From: Hoeflea sp038900095
Lineage (GTDB): Bacteria; Pseudomonadota; Alphaproteobacteria; Rhizobiales; Rhizobiaceae
Direction: 5' to 3'
Length of the DNA stretch: 64,000 nucleotides
Assembly: GCF_038900095.1 (NCBI RefSeq)
Contig: NZ_JBBMQQ010000002.1
Location: 620,001-684,000, forward strand
This document shows, piece after piece, positions 34,853 through 44,575 of this stretch. Every line of letters begins with the position of its first letter. Position 1 is the first letter of the stretch. A program made the position numbers and the translations under genes. The notes below the pieces were generated by a model, which saw only the letters and a program-made list of their open reading frames with translations, searched no databases and had not been told where the DNA came from.

Positions 34853-36106
34853 ATGCGCAAATACTCCGCTTTTGCCGTTGCCCGCGAGGCGATGCGTGGC
34901 CACAAGGGCTGGCCTGCGCAATGGACATCGCCAGAACCGCGAAAAAGCTATGATGTGATCATCGTGGGCGCCGGCGGCCATGGTCTGGGAACCGCCTATT
35001 ATCTGGCCAAGGAACACGGCATCACCAATATTGCGGTGATCGAGAAGGGCTGGCTCGGCGGCGGCAATACCGGCCGCAACACCACCATCATCCGTTCCAA
35101 CTATCTCTACGACGAAAGCGCCGGTCTTTATGACCATGCGCTCAAGCTCTGGGACGGGCTGTCGCAGGACCTCAATTACAATGTGATGTATTCGGCGCGC
35201 GGCGTGATGATGCTGGCGCACAATGTGCACGACACACAGGTGTTCAAGCGACATATCCACGCCAACCGTCTCAACGGCATCGACAATGAATGGCTGACGC
35301 CGGAGCAGGCCAAGGAATTCTGCCCACCGCTCAATATCAACCAGTCGGCGCGGTATCCCGTGGTCGGCGCGGCATTGCAACGCCGTGGCGGCACGGCGCG
35401 CCATGATGCAGTGGCATGGGGCTATGCACGGGCTGCGGCCGACATGGGCGTTCACATCATCCAGAATTGCGAAGTCACCGGTGTCCGCCGGGCGGCGGAC
35501 GGATCGGTCTCCGGCGTCGATACTAGCCGCGGTTTCATCGGCGCCAAGAAAGTCGGTGTCGTCGCGGCCGGGCACACCTCCGTGATCATGGAAATGGCAG
35601 GGGTGCGGATGCCGCTCGAGAGCTACCCGCTGCAGGCGCTGGTGTCCGAGCCGGTCAAGCCGATCTTCCCTTGCGTGGTCATGTCCAACACGGTGCATGC
35701 CTACATCTCGCAGTCGGACAAGGGCGAATTGGTGATCGGGGCAGGCACCGACCAGTACACCTCCTATTCCCAGACCGGCGGTCTGCACATCCTCAGCCAT
35801 ACGCTGGATGCGATCTGCGAAATGTTCCCGATCTTTACCCGGATGAAGATGCTGCGCTCCTGGGGCGGCATCGTTGACGTGACGCCGGACCGGTCGCCGA
35901 TCCTGTCGAAAACGCCGGTGAAGGGGCTCTATGTCAATTGCGGCTGGGGCACTGGCGGCTTCAAGGCCACTCCCGGATCGGCCAATGTGTTCGCGCACAC
36001 GATCGCGCACGACGAACCGCACAAGATCAACGCGCCGTTCAATCTGGAGCGGTTCCAGACCGGACGCCTGATCGACGAAGCGGCCGCTGCCGCCGTGGCC
36101 CATTGA
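34853..36106 (+). CDS. soxB: Sarcosine oxidase subunit beta
   Basis: A 417-residue flavoprotein, the catalytic subunit of heterotetrameric sarcosine oxidase, which demethylates sarcosine to glycine and passes the methylene group to tetrahydrofolate. The FAD fold is VIIVGAGGHGLGTAYYLAKE (about residue 35), and GGGNTGRNTTIIRSNYLYD is the beta-subunit signature near the covalent FMN region. The C-terminal VNCGWGTGGFKATPGSAN closes the flavin site. It heads the operon soxB-cupin-soxD-soxA-soxG. Confidence 0.95.
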   Translation: MRKYSAFAVAREAMRGHKGWPAQWTSPEPRKSYDVIIVGAGGHGLGTAYYLAKEHGITNIAVIEKGWLGGGNTGRNTTIIRSNYLYDESAGLYDHALKLWDGLSQDLNYNVMYSARGVMMLAHNVHDTQVFKRHIHANRLNGIDNEWLTPEQAKEFCPPLNINQSARYPVVGAALQRRGGTARHDAVAWGYARAAADMGVHIIQNCEVTGVRRAADGSVSGVDTSRGFIGAKKVGVVAAGHTSVIMEMAGVRMPLESYPLQALVSEPVKPIFPCVVMSNTVHAYISQSDKGELVIGAGTDQYTSYSQTGGLHILSHTLDAICEMFPIFTRMKMLRSWGGIVDVTPDRSPILSKTPVKGLYVNCGWGTGGFKATPGSANVFAHTIAHDEPHKINAPFNLERFQTGRLIDEAAAAAVAH

Positions 36107-36116
36107 GGCGAAGGGC

Positions 36117-36473
36117 ATGAGCGAACAAGCAATCAATCTGGCGCAGAAACTCGAGGGCTTCAGCGATCTCTGGTCGCCGAAGATCGTTGCGGGGTTCAAC
36201 GGCCATGACGTGATGGTGGTCAAGGTCAATGGCGAGTTCAACTGGCACTCGCATCCCGATACGGATGACTTCTTTCTTGTGCTGTCGGGCCGGCTGACCA
36301 TCCAGATGCGGGATGGCGACGTCGTGCTTGGCCCGGGCGAGATGTATGTGGTGCCCAAGGGTGTCGAGCATTGCCCGCGCGCCGACGAGGAAACCCATCT
36401 TGTCATCATCGAGCCTGCCGGTACGCCCAATACCGGCGATCCTGAAACTGCCGTGATCAAAACCAAGATCTGA
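36117..36473 (+). CDS. Cupin-domain protein inserted in the sox operon
   Basis: A 118-residue single-domain cupin. The metal motif is seen as EFNWHSHPDTDDFFLVLSG followed by the second motif PGEMYVVPKGVEHCPRA with its His. It starts 10 bases after soxB and ends 14 bases before soxD, so it is within the sox operon. Its role is not known; it could bind a small ligand, regulate or remove a reactive product of sarcosine or dimethylglycine breakdown. Confidence 0.9.
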   Translation: MSEQAINLAQKLEGFSDLWSPKIVAGFNGHDVMVVKVNGEFNWHSHPDTDDFFLVLSGRLTIQMRDGDVVLGPGEMYVVPKGVEHCPRADEETHLVIIEPAGTPNTGDPETAVIKTKI

Positions 36474-36487
36474 CCAAGGACCAAGCG

Positions 36488-36811
36488 ATGCTTCTGATCC
36501 ATTGTCCCTACTGCCAGGAAGAGCGGCCCGAGCTTGAGTTCCGCAATGCGGGCGAAGCGCATATCGAACGGCCGAAGGATATCGCTGCGATAAGCGACGA
36601 GGAGTTCGAGAAATTCTTCTTCATTCGGACCAATCCGAAAGGCGTCACCTATGAGCGCTGGAGGCATATCCACGGCTGCGCACGCTTCTTCAACGCGGTG
36701 CGCGACACGGTGAGCGACCGGTTCGTCATCACCTACAAGGCGGGCGAGCCCCGGGTCCAGGTCGAGCGTGGCGAGGACGGTATGCTGAAGATCAAGGGAG
36801 CGGCACAATGA
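36488..36811 (+). CDS. soxD: Sarcosine oxidase subunit delta
   Basis: A 107-residue protein with a zinc-binding pair (LIHCPYCQEERPELEF) at the N terminus and WRHIHGCARFFNAVRDT later, whose His and Cys complete the zinc site. It is the small subunit of the heterotetramer. Its stop codon overlaps the soxA start. Confidence 0.93.
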   Translation: MLLIHCPYCQEERPELEFRNAGEAHIERPKDIAAISDEEFEKFFFIRTNPKGVTYERWRHIHGCARFFNAVRDTVSDRFVITYKAGEPRVQVERGEDGMLKIKGAAQ

Positions 36812-39804
36812 GCGGCGCCAACCGTATCAAGGGCAAGGGCCGGCTGACGCCCGCCAAGACCCTGCGCTTCAATTTCGACGGCAAGGTGCTGACGGCCATC
36901 GAGGGCGATACGCTGGCGTCGGCGCTGATTGCCAATGGCATTCATCTGACCGGGCGCTCGTTCAAGTATCACCGGCCGCGCGGCATGCTTTCGGCCGGGT
37001 CGGAAGAGCCCAATGCGCTGATGGATGTCGGCCGCGACGCGGCACGTAGGACACCCAACATCCGGGCGACCGTGCAGGAGGTCTTCGACGGGCTTCAGGC
37101 CAAGTCGCAGAACCGCTGGCCTTCTCTGGCCTTCGATGTGGGCGGGCTCAACAACCTGGCCTCGCCGTTCTTCGCCGCGGGTTTCTACTACAAGACCTTC
37201 ATGTGGCCGAAGGCGGCCTGGAAGAAAATCTATGAACCGGTCATCCGGGCCGCCGCTGGTCTGGGTGTCGCGCCGAGCGAGCGGGATCCCGATCACTACG
37301 CCAACCACTATGTCCATTGCGATGTGCTGGTGATCGGCGGCGGTGCTGCGGGTCTTTCTGCCGCGCTTGCTGCTGCGCATGCCGGCGCCGAGGTGATCCT
37401 GTGCGACGAGCAGGCTGAAACCGGCGGGGCGTTTCATCACGACACCGATGCGACCGTCGGTGGGGTCCCGGGCTGGGACTGGGCGCAGGCCGCGACGGCG
37501 GAATTGCGGGCCATGGACAATGTCCGGGTGCTGACGCGCACGACGGCGTTCGGCTATCAGGCGCAAAACCATGTCGGGCTGGTCGAGCGGGTCACCGAAC
37601 ATCTCGCCAATCCCGATCCATCGCTGCCACGCGAGCGGCTCTGGCAGGTCAGGGCGAAGCAGGTGGTGATTGCCACCGGCGCGATCGAGCGGCACATGGT
37701 GTTTGCCAACAATGACCGACCCGGCATCATGCTGGCATCGGCGGCGCGGACCTATCTCAATCATTACGGCGTCGCGGTCGGCGCCAAGGTCGGGGTTTAC
37801 ACGGCCTGCGATTCCGCCTGGGCGGCGGCTTTCGACCTCAAGCAGGCAGGTGTCTCGATCCCCGCCATTGTCGATGTCCGTACCGATCCCGACCCGGCTC
37901 TGGTGGCGCGGGCGAGGGAGCTCGGTATCGAAGTGCTGGCCGGGCAGGCAGTGCTCGACACTTCCGGCAAACTCCGCATCAAGTCGATGAAGGTCGGCAA
38001 GGGATCGGGCGGCGCGACGCGCGACATTCCGGTTGACGCGCTGATCATGTCATCGGGCTGGACGCCATCGGTGCACATGTACTCGCAATCGCGCGGCAAG
38101 GTGGTCTGGGACGAGGAAAGCCAGCGCTTCCTGCCCGGACGCCATGTGCAGGATTGTGCCAGCGTCGGCGCCTGCAATGGCGTTGATGATCTTGGCGAAG
38201 CAATCGAGGGGGCCGCAAGGGCCGGCCACGAGGCTGCGAAAGCTGCAGGCCTGAAGATGCGTTCTGGCTGGACTGCGCCAGAGGCAGAAGCTGGCGCATC
38301 ATGGGCCGGCAGCATGATGGGGTCGGCGGCGGGCGCCGGTGCGGACACGACCGTCAAGGCCTTTGTCGACTTCCAGAACGATGTCACCGCCAAGGACATC
38401 CGGTTGGCGGTGCGCGAAGGCATGCACTCGATCGAGCATGTCAAACGCTTCACCACCACCGGCATGGCCACCGACCAGGGCAAGACGTCCAATATCCACG
38501 GCCTGGCCATCGCCGCCGAGATGCTTGGCAAGCCGCTGCCGCAGGTCGGGCTGACCACCTTCCGCTCGCCTTACACGCCGGTGACTTTCGGGGCGATCGT
38601 CAACCATTCGCGTGGTGATCTGTTCGATCCGACACGGCGGACGCCGATGCATGGCTGGGAAGAGGCCCATGGCGCAGTGTTCGAGGATGTCGGGCAATGG
38701 AAACGGGCCTGGTACTATCCTCGTGCGGGTGAAGACATGCACGAGGCGGTCAATCGCGAGTGCCGCACGGTGCGCGAGGCTGCGGGCATGTTTGACGCGA
38801 CGACGCTTGGCAAGATCGAGGTCGTGGGGCCGGATGCGGCGCAATTCCTCAATCTGATGTACACCAATGGCTGGGACAAGTTGCAGCCGGGCCGTTGCAA
38901 GTACGGCATCATGCTGCGCGAAGACGGTTTCATCTATGACGATGGCGTGGTCGGGCGCCTGGCCGAGGACCGCTTTCATGTGACCACGACCACCGGCGGG
39001 GCGCCGCGGGTGATGCACCACATGGAAGATTACCTGCAGACAGAGTTTCCGGATCTGAAAGTCTGGCTGACATCGACCACCGAACAATGGGCGGTGATCG
39101 CGGTGCAGGGACCCAAGGCGCGCGAGATCATTGCACCATTGGTGGAGGGCATCGACCTTTCCAACGAGGCAATGCCGCATATGAGCGTCCGCGAGGGCAA
39201 GATCTGCGGTGTGCCGACCCGGCTGTTCCGGATGTCGTTCACAGGCGAGGCCGGTTACGAGGTCAATGTGCCGGCCGATTACGGCGAGGCTGTCTGGAAG
39301 GCGCTGTGGGCGCGTGCCGAGCCGCTTGGTGCCTGTGCCTACGGCACCGAGACCATGCACGTGCTTCGCGCCGAGAAGGGCTACATCATCGTTGGCCAGG
39401 ACACCGACGGCACGGTAACGCCCGATGATGCCGGCCTGAACTGGGCGGTGGCGAAGAAGAAACCGGATTTCGTCGGCATTCGCGGTATGAAACGGCCTGA
39501 TCTGGTGGGCGGCGGGCGCAAGCAGCTCGTTGGCCTGACAACCAAGGATCCGAACATCGTTCTGGAAGAGGGCGCGCAGATCGTTGCCGATCCCAACCAG
39601 ACGGTGCCGATGACGATGATCGGGCACGTGACATCCTCCTACTGGTCGGAGAATTGCGGCCGGTCGATCGCCATGGGTGTGGTTGCCGACGGGCGGGCAC
39701 TCAAGGGCAAGACGCTGTACGTGCCAATGCCTGACAGGACGATCGAAGTGGAAGTCACGGATACTGTTTTCATCGACAAGGAAGGAGTACGGCTGAATGG
39801 CTGA
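36808..39804 (+). CDS. soxA: Sarcosine oxidase subunit alpha
   Basis: A 998-residue subunit. An N-terminal small 2Fe-2S-like domain (FNFDGKVLTAIEGDTLASAL, SFKYHRPRG) is followed by the NAD-binding domain DVLVIGGGAAGLSAALAAA (about residues 172-190), and the C-terminal ~390 residues form an aminomethyltransferase (GcvT-like) domain that uses tetrahydrofolate (for example FTGEAGYEVNVPADYGEAVW). It overlaps soxD and soxG by a few bases. Length is typical. Confidence 0.95.
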   Translation: MSGANRIKGKGRLTPAKTLRFNFDGKVLTAIEGDTLASALIANGIHLTGRSFKYHRPRGMLSAGSEEPNALMDVGRDAARRTPNIRATVQEVFDGLQAKSQNRWPSLAFDVGGLNNLASPFFAAGFYYKTFMWPKAAWKKIYEPVIRAAAGLGVAPSERDPDHYANHYVHCDVLVIGGGAAGLSAALAAAHAGAEVILCDEQAETGGAFHHDTDATVGGVPGWDWAQAATAELRAMDNVRVLTRTTAFGYQAQNHVGLVERVTEHLANPDPSLPRERLWQVRAKQVVIATGAIERHMVFANNDRPGIMLASAARTYLNHYGVAVGAKVGVYTACDSAWAAAFDLKQAGVSIPAIVDVRTDPDPALVARARELGIEVLAGQAVLDTSGKLRIKSMKVGKGSGGATRDIPVDALIMSSGWTPSVHMYSQSRGKVVWDEESQRFLPGRHVQDCASVGACNGVDDLGEAIEGAARAGHEAAKAAGLKMRSGWTAPEAEAGASWAGSMMGSAAGAGADTTVKAFVDFQNDVTAKDIRLAVREGMHSIEHVKRFTTTGMATDQGKTSNIHGLAIAAEMLGKPLPQVGLTTFRSPYTPVTFGAIVNHSRGDLFDPTRRTPMHGWEEAHGAVFEDVGQWKRAWYYPRAGEDMHEAVNRECRTVREAAGMFDATTLGKIEVVGPDAAQFLNLMYTNGWDKLQPGRCKYGIMLREDGFIYDDGVVGRLAEDRFHVTTTTGGAPRVMHHMEDYLQTEFPDLKVWLTSTTEQWAVIAVQGPKAREIIAPLVEGIDLSNEAMPHMSVREGKICGVPTRLFRMSFTGEAGYEVNVPADYGEAVWKALWARAEPLGACAYGTETMHVLRAEKGYIIVGQDTDGTVTPDDAGLNWAVAKKKPDFVGIRGMKRPDLVGGGRKQLVGLTTKDPNIVLEEGAQIVADPNQTVPMTMIGHVTSSYWSENCGRSIAMGVVADGRALKGKTLYVPMPDRTIEVEVTDTVFIDKEGVRLNG

Positions 39805-40351
39805 TATTGCTCACGCCACCCGTATCGAACCGCTTGCCGGACGCACAGGCGGAGCCGCCGGCGTTGCGTTGACGCCCGCGGCTCCTGCCAACCGGGTATC
39901 GCTGCGCGTCGATCCGGCGAACGCCAAGGCGTTGTCGAAAGCACTCGGGCTTGAATTGCCGATGGTGCCGAAGACGTCCGTCCGCAACGAGAAGGGAAGG
40001 CTGGCGGCCTGGCTTGGGCCGGACGAATGGTTGATCATTGACGAGACCGGTAATCCCCTGGCCGATTTGTCCAAGGTCAAGCTATTGCATTCGGCGGTGG
40101 ATATCTCCCACCGCAACACCGCGATCCTGGTCACGGGCAAGGGGGCCCGGGCCACGGTGCAAAGCGGCTGTCCGCAGAACCTGGGCGACAAGGTGTTTCC
40201 GGTCGGTTCCGCCACCCGCACCGTCATGGGGAAGATCGAGGTGGTGATCCTGCGCACCGGAGAGGATGAGTTCCGGGTCGAGTGCTGGCGGTCGTTCTCC
40301 GACTATGCCTTCGGCATGCTGTCGGAAGCCGCGAAGGATTGCCTGGCTTGA
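39797..40351 (+). CDS. soxG: Sarcosine oxidase subunit gamma
   Basis: A 184-residue protein with the gamma-subunit pattern GRLAAWLGPDEWLIIDE, AVDISHRNTAIL and ECWRSFSDYAFGMLSEAA. It resembles a folate-binding fold without catalytic residues and stabilises the complex. It overlaps soxA by eight bases and ends the operon. Confidence 0.92.
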   Translation: MADIAHATRIEPLAGRTGGAAGVALTPAAPANRVSLRVDPANAKALSKALGLELPMVPKTSVRNEKGRLAAWLGPDEWLIIDETGNPLADLSKVKLLHSAVDISHRNTAILVTGKGARATVQSGCPQNLGDKVFPVGSATRTVMGKIEVVILRTGEDEFRVECWRSFSDYAFGMLSEAAKDCLA

Positions 40352-40358
40352 CGCTGCG

Positions 40359-40373
40359 GGCCCTGTCAGGGCC
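40359..40373. terminator. Short hairpin between convergent soxG and MaoC-like gene
   Basis: GGCCCT-gtc-AGGGCC forms a 6-bp stem in the 21-base gap between the two stop codons. No T-run follows, so termination is uncertain. Confidence 0.3.
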
Positions 40374-40855
40374 TAGGCTTCCATCCAGTCCTTCGGGTCG
40401 AACTGGATGATGGTCAGCCATGTGGCCGTCATCGCCGGTTTCTTGCCGCCTTCAATTTCAATGGTGACCTCGTATGTGGTCATCATTCGGCCAGGGCCGC
40501 GAAGCCTTGCGTCCTTGAGGGAAAACCGGCCGCGGATGCGCGCATTCACCGGTACCGGCGCCATGAAGCGGATCTTGTTGAAGCCGTAGTTGATGCCGAA
40601 ATGGTCTTCCTTCACGCGTGGCACGGCATCGGTATGCATGGCCGACAGCATGGAGAGCGACAGGAAGCCGTGGGCGATGGTTCCTCCGAAGGGGGTTTCT
40701 GCGGCGCGTACGGGATCAACGTGAATGAACTGGTGGTCGTCGGTCGCATCGGCGAACATGTCGATGCGTGATTGCGGCACATCCATCCATTTGGACACAC
40801 CGAGTTCGGTTCCGACGAGATCGTTGATCGCCGTAATTGAAATCACTCGCTGCAC
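40373..40855 (-). CDS. MaoC-family (R)-hydratase-like protein
   Basis: A 160-residue hot-dog fold protein. The hydratase motif is seen around ITAINDLVGTELGVSKWMDV and FADATDDHQFIHVDPVRAAE, whose Asp and His are the catalytic pair in (R)-specific enoyl-CoA hydratases, followed by TPFGGTIAHGFLSLSML. It could hydrate an enoyl-CoA or related thioester. It stands alone between the sox and glg operons. Confidence 0.9.
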   Translation of the reverse strand: MQRVISITAINDLVGTELGVSKWMDVPQSRIDMFADATDDHQFIHVDPVRAAETPFGGTIAHGFLSLSMLSAMHTDAVPRVKEDHFGINYGFNKIRFMAPVPVNARIRGRFSLKDARLRGPGRMMTTYEVTIEIEGGKKPAMTATWLTIIQFDPKDWMEA

Positions 40856-40967
40856 GTAAATCTCCCAGGCTCAAACGTGTATCGGTCTTGTATCCAATAG
40901 ATTGATACGCCATTCAATGCATCAGCTTTATGAAATCATTCTGGACTGGAAGCCGGACACATGGTTG

Positions 40968-42947
40968 TCAGCCTGGCATCTCTCGCCAGCAAACCACCGA
41001 GCGTGGAGGGATCGCCTTTTCGACCGAGGCGTATGGACTCGCGGGACACCACAGGCCCTGTGAACCGGGAAGGACACAGCGTATTTCCGCGTGACCGGAG
41101 TTGAATACCATCGTCAAACGTTGCCCTATTGGTCCGAGTACCATCATGAAACCTTGCCGGGCCTGGTCTTCCCAGTCTGCCGGTTGCATCGGGTGACCAT
41201 CGGTGGTCAGCCATGAAACCTGGTCAAGGATATTCGAGCCGTCGCTGTCATTCATGAAATGCAGGCGCTTCAGCAGTGGTGATTCCGCCCTCAGCCCGGC
41301 CCAGGCGCGGGTGAATTCCAGCCGGGCCTGATTGAGTTCATCCCAGTTGCGCCAGGTGATCTCATTGTCCTGTGCGTAGGCATTGTTGTTGCCGCCCTGG
41401 CTGTGGCCGAATTCGTCGCCGGCGGTCAGCAGGATCGTGCCACGGCTGGCAAACAGGGTGGCGATCAGGGCCCTGGCGTCTGCTTCGCGCGATGCCAGGA
41501 TGGCTGGCTCGTCACTGTCGCCTTCCACCCCGTTGTTCCAGGAACAGTTGGCATCATGGCCATCGCGGTTGTCCTCACCGTTTGCCTCATTGTGCTTATG
41601 GGCAAAGGCCACCAGGTCGGCAAGCGGAAATCCGTCATGCGCGGCAATGAAGTTGATGCTGCGGGTTCGGTCGGCGTGGCGCCTGGCAAAGATATCGGAT
41701 GAGCCGGCAAGCCGTGTTGCCAAGGCGCCGGTCATGGCCCTGTCACCGCGCCAGTAGCGGCGGATGTCGTCGCGCGCGTGGTCGTTCCACTCGAGCCATG
41801 GCGGGCCGAAATTGCCCAGCTGGTAGCCGCCGGGGCCGATGTCCCAGGGTTCGGCAATCAGCACGCGGTCATGCAGAACGGGATCATCGACGATGCGTTG
41901 CAGCAGTCTGGCCTGGGGTGAAAAGCCGTTCGCGTCGCGGCCGAGGATCGGGGCGAGATCGAAGCGGAAACCGTCAATTCCGGCTTGGGTCACGAAGTGG
42001 CGCATTGTTGTCAGCACCAGTTCCTGCACCTCCGGCCGGTTACAGGCCAGCGTGTTGCCGCAGCCGGTATCGTTGACAAGCGTACCCGGAGTATCCTGGT
42101 CGTGGCGGTAGTAGGTCGCGTTGCCAAGTCCGCGCAGCGACAGTGTCGGGCCATGATTGTCGCTTTCCCCGGTGTGGTTGAAAACGACATCAAGAATGAC
42201 GCCGATGCCGGCTGAATGCAGCGCATCGACCGCGTGGCGGAGATCGGCGATGCCGCCCGGCGCGAGGCGTGGGTCAAGCGCCATCATGGTGACCGGATTG
42301 TAGCCCCAGGCATTGGTCAGCCCCAGTGGCGGCAAATGCCGCTCGTCGATCCAGGCCGCAATGGGCATCAACTCGACAGCGCTGACATGAAGCTTGCGCA
42401 GGTGATCGATGATGGAAGGATGCGCCAGTGCCCGCACGGTCCCGCGGTCCGCTTCCGGTACATCGGGATGCAGCTTCGTGAAGGCGCGAACCGGCACTTC
42501 ATAGATCAGCCCGCCGGGTTCAAACCGCGGACGGCCCGGATTGAGCGGTGGCAACGGTGTTTCCAGAATGGCCCTGGGGACAATACCCTGGGTATCTTCG
42601 CCGAATTCCCCGAGGCGGGGATCGTAGGAGAAGGGCCTGTCTAGCCGGATTGCGAAGGGATCAACGAGCAGTTTCGAGCGATCGAAGCGGTGGCCCTGAT
42701 CAGGTCGCCAGGGCCCATCGGCGCGAAACCCGTAGCGCGCGCCAGCCTGAAGGCCCTCGACGAAGGCGGTGAATGATCCTTCGCCATCATGAGCCAGATC
42801 GTGAAGGGCGATCTCGCGATCAGACTGGTCGAACAGGCAAAGCACGACTGACGATGCGGAGGGCGCCCGCACGGTGAAATGCGCACCTTTAGCCGTCAGT
42901 TCAGCGCCGGGCTTCCCCGGCAGTCCGGCTTCGTCGGGTTTGCGCAT
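40968..42947 (-). CDS. glgX: Glycogen debranching enzyme GlgX
   Basis: A 659-residue GH13 enzyme that removes alpha-1,6 branches from phosphorylase-limited glycogen. An N-terminal CBM48-like domain is followed by the catalytic barrel; the nucleophile Asp is in GFRFDLAPILGRD, the acid Glu in VLIAEPWDIGPGGY and the third carboxylate in FIAAHDGFPLAD. VILDVVFNHTGESDNHG is the conserved region I. Its ATG shares a base with the pgm stop codon. It is the last gene of the operon. Confidence 0.94.
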   Translation of the reverse strand: MRKPDEAGLPGKPGAELTAKGAHFTVRAPSASSVVLCLFDQSDREIALHDLAHDGEGSFTAFVEGLQAGARYGFRADGPWRPDQGHRFDRSKLLVDPFAIRLDRPFSYDPRLGEFGEDTQGIVPRAILETPLPPLNPGRPRFEPGGLIYEVPVRAFTKLHPDVPEADRGTVRALAHPSIIDHLRKLHVSAVELMPIAAWIDERHLPPLGLTNAWGYNPVTMMALDPRLAPGGIADLRHAVDALHSAGIGVILDVVFNHTGESDNHGPTLSLRGLGNATYYRHDQDTPGTLVNDTGCGNTLACNRPEVQELVLTTMRHFVTQAGIDGFRFDLAPILGRDANGFSPQARLLQRIVDDPVLHDRVLIAEPWDIGPGGYQLGNFGPPWLEWNDHARDDIRRYWRGDRAMTGALATRLAGSSDIFARRHADRTRSINFIAAHDGFPLADLVAFAHKHNEANGEDNRDGHDANCSWNNGVEGDSDEPAILASREADARALIATLFASRGTILLTAGDEFGHSQGGNNNAYAQDNEITWRNWDELNQARLEFTRAWAGLRAESPLLKRLHFMNDSDGSNILDQVSWLTTDGHPMQPADWEDQARQGFMMVLGPIGQRLTMVFNSGHAEIRCVLPGSQGLWCPASPYASVEKAIPPRSVVCWREMPG

Positions 42948-44575
42948 CAGGTGATGACGGTGGGAGCATCGCGCCCGGTTCGCTTGGATATCTCGGCCAA
43001 TGCCTCGGCCGCCTTGATCAGCGGAGCGAGTGCAGCCTGGGTTTCCTGATCGTGACGGGCCGGATCAGGTTCATAACGCTCCATGTAAATCCGCAATGTT
43101 GCACCGGAAGTGCCGGTGCCCGACAGCCTGTAGACCAGGCGAGCGCCGCCCTCGAAGAAGATCCGAAGACCCTGGTTGCGGCTGACCGAGCCGTCGACAG
43201 GGTCGTGATAGGTGAAGCTGTCGGCTTTTTCGATCGTCAGTGACCCCGTTTGAAGGCCGGGCAGGCGATCAAGTTTTTCCTCAAGCGCCGCCATCAGTCT
43301 ATTGGCCTTGTCGGTCTCGATTGCCTCGTAGTCATGGCGCGAATAGTAGGTCCGGCCGTATTCGGCCCAGTGATCCTTGACGATTTCAAGCATGCTCTGG
43401 CGCCGTACCGCGAGTATGTTGAGCCACAGCAGCACCGCCCAGAGGCCATCCTTCTCGCGGACGTGGTCGGAGCCGGTACCGGCGCTTTCCTCGCCACAGA
43501 TGGTGCAGCGTCCGGCATCGAGAAGATTGCCGAAGAACTTCCAGCCGGTTGGCGTTTCATGCATTTCGACGCCGAGTTTCGCCGCAACCCGGTCGGCGGC
43601 ACCACTGGTCGGCATCGAGCGGGCAATGCCCTTGAGGCCGGCCTTGTAGCCGGGCGCGAGATGGGCGTTGGCTGCCAGCAGGGCAAGTGAATCCGACGGG
43701 GTTACGAATATGCCTTTGCCGATAATGAGATTCCGGTCGCCATCGCCATCGGAGGCTGCACCGAAATCGGGAGCATCGGGCCCCATCATCAGATCGTAAA
43801 GCGCCTTGGCATGGACCAGGTTCGGATCGGGATGATGACCGCCAAAATCCTCAAGCGGCGTGGCATTGAAAACCAGTGCCGGATCGACACCGAGACGCCG
43901 CACCAGGATCTCGCGCGCGTAGGGACCGGTGACGGCATGCATCGCGTCGAAAGCCACCTTGAAGCCACCCGCAACGAGCGCACGGATTGCGTCGAAATCG
44001 AACAATGTTTCCATCAGTTCGGCATAATCGGCCACGGGATCAAGCACCTCGATTGTCATTCCGCCGGCTTCGAAAACCCCGATCTTGTCCAGATCCACAT
44101 CGTCAAAATCAGCAATCAGATAACGGTCAATGTTTTTTGTCCGTTGATAGATTGCCTCGGTGATCTTCTCCGGGGCAGGGCCGCCATTGGAGATATTGTA
44201 CTTGATGCCGAAATCCTCGGTGGGACCACCGGGATTGTGGCTCGCCGACAATATCAGCCCGCCAAACGCCTTTGTCTTGCGGATCAGGTGCGAGGCCGCC
44301 GGGGTCGACAGGATCCCGCCCTGACCAACCAGAACGCGGCCGAAGCCGTTGGCTGCCGCCATGCGGATGGCTGTCTGGATGACCTCGCGATTGTAGAACC
44401 GTCCGTCCCCGCCGATGACCAGCGACTTGCCTTCAAAGCCGTCGAGGCTGTCAAAAATCGACTGGATGAAGGCTTCGGAGTATCCGGCCTGCTGGAAGAC
44501 CGGAACCTTCTTGCGGAGCCCGGAGGTGCCGGGCTTCTGGTCTTGAAACGGGGTGACGGGGATTGTCCGGATCAT
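42947..44575 (-). CDS. pgm: Phosphoglucomutase
   Basis: A 542-residue alpha-D-phosphohexomutase interconverting glucose 1- and 6-phosphate. The phospho-serine is in GGLILSASHNPGGPTEDFGI, the metal loop in ASDGDGDRNLI and the sugar-binding loop CGEESAGTGSDHVREKDG. The start at 44575 (MIRTIPVTPF) gives the usual length and overlaps the glgA stop (ATGA); a longer reading from 44683 overlaps glgA. It links glycogen to glycolysis. Confidence 0.95.
   Translation of the reverse strand: MIRTIPVTPFQDQKPGTSGLRKKVPVFQQAGYSEAFIQSIFDSLDGFEGKSLVIGGDGRFYNREVIQTAIRMAAANGFGRVLVGQGGILSTPAASHLIRKTKAFGGLILSASHNPGGPTEDFGIKYNISNGGPAPEKITEAIYQRTKNIDRYLIADFDDVDLDKIGVFEAGGMTIEVLDPVADYAELMETLFDFDAIRALVAGGFKVAFDAMHAVTGPYAREILVRRLGVDPALVFNATPLEDFGGHHPDPNLVHAKALYDLMMGPDAPDFGAASDGDGDRNLIIGKGIFVTPSDSLALLAANAHLAPGYKAGLKGIARSMPTSGAADRVAAKLGVEMHETPTGWKFFGNLLDAGRCTICGEESAGTGSDHVREKDGLWAVLLWLNILAVRRQSMLEIVKDHWAEYGRTYYSRHDYEAIETDKANRLMAALEEKLDRLPGLQTGSLTIEKADSFTYHDPVDGSVSRNQGLRIFFEGGARLVYRLSGTGTSGATLRIYMERYEPDPARHDQETQAALAPLIKAAEALAEISKRTGRDAPTVIT

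Noticed and set aside
34598..36808. 736-residue open frame on the minus strand opposite soxB, the cupin gene and soxD
   Set aside because: Shadow of three real genes; low-complexity translation without any recognisable motif.
40856..40967. Possible small gene or terminator between glgX and the MaoC-like gene
   Set aside because: No start with a ribosome binding site and no stable hairpin with a T-run could be found.
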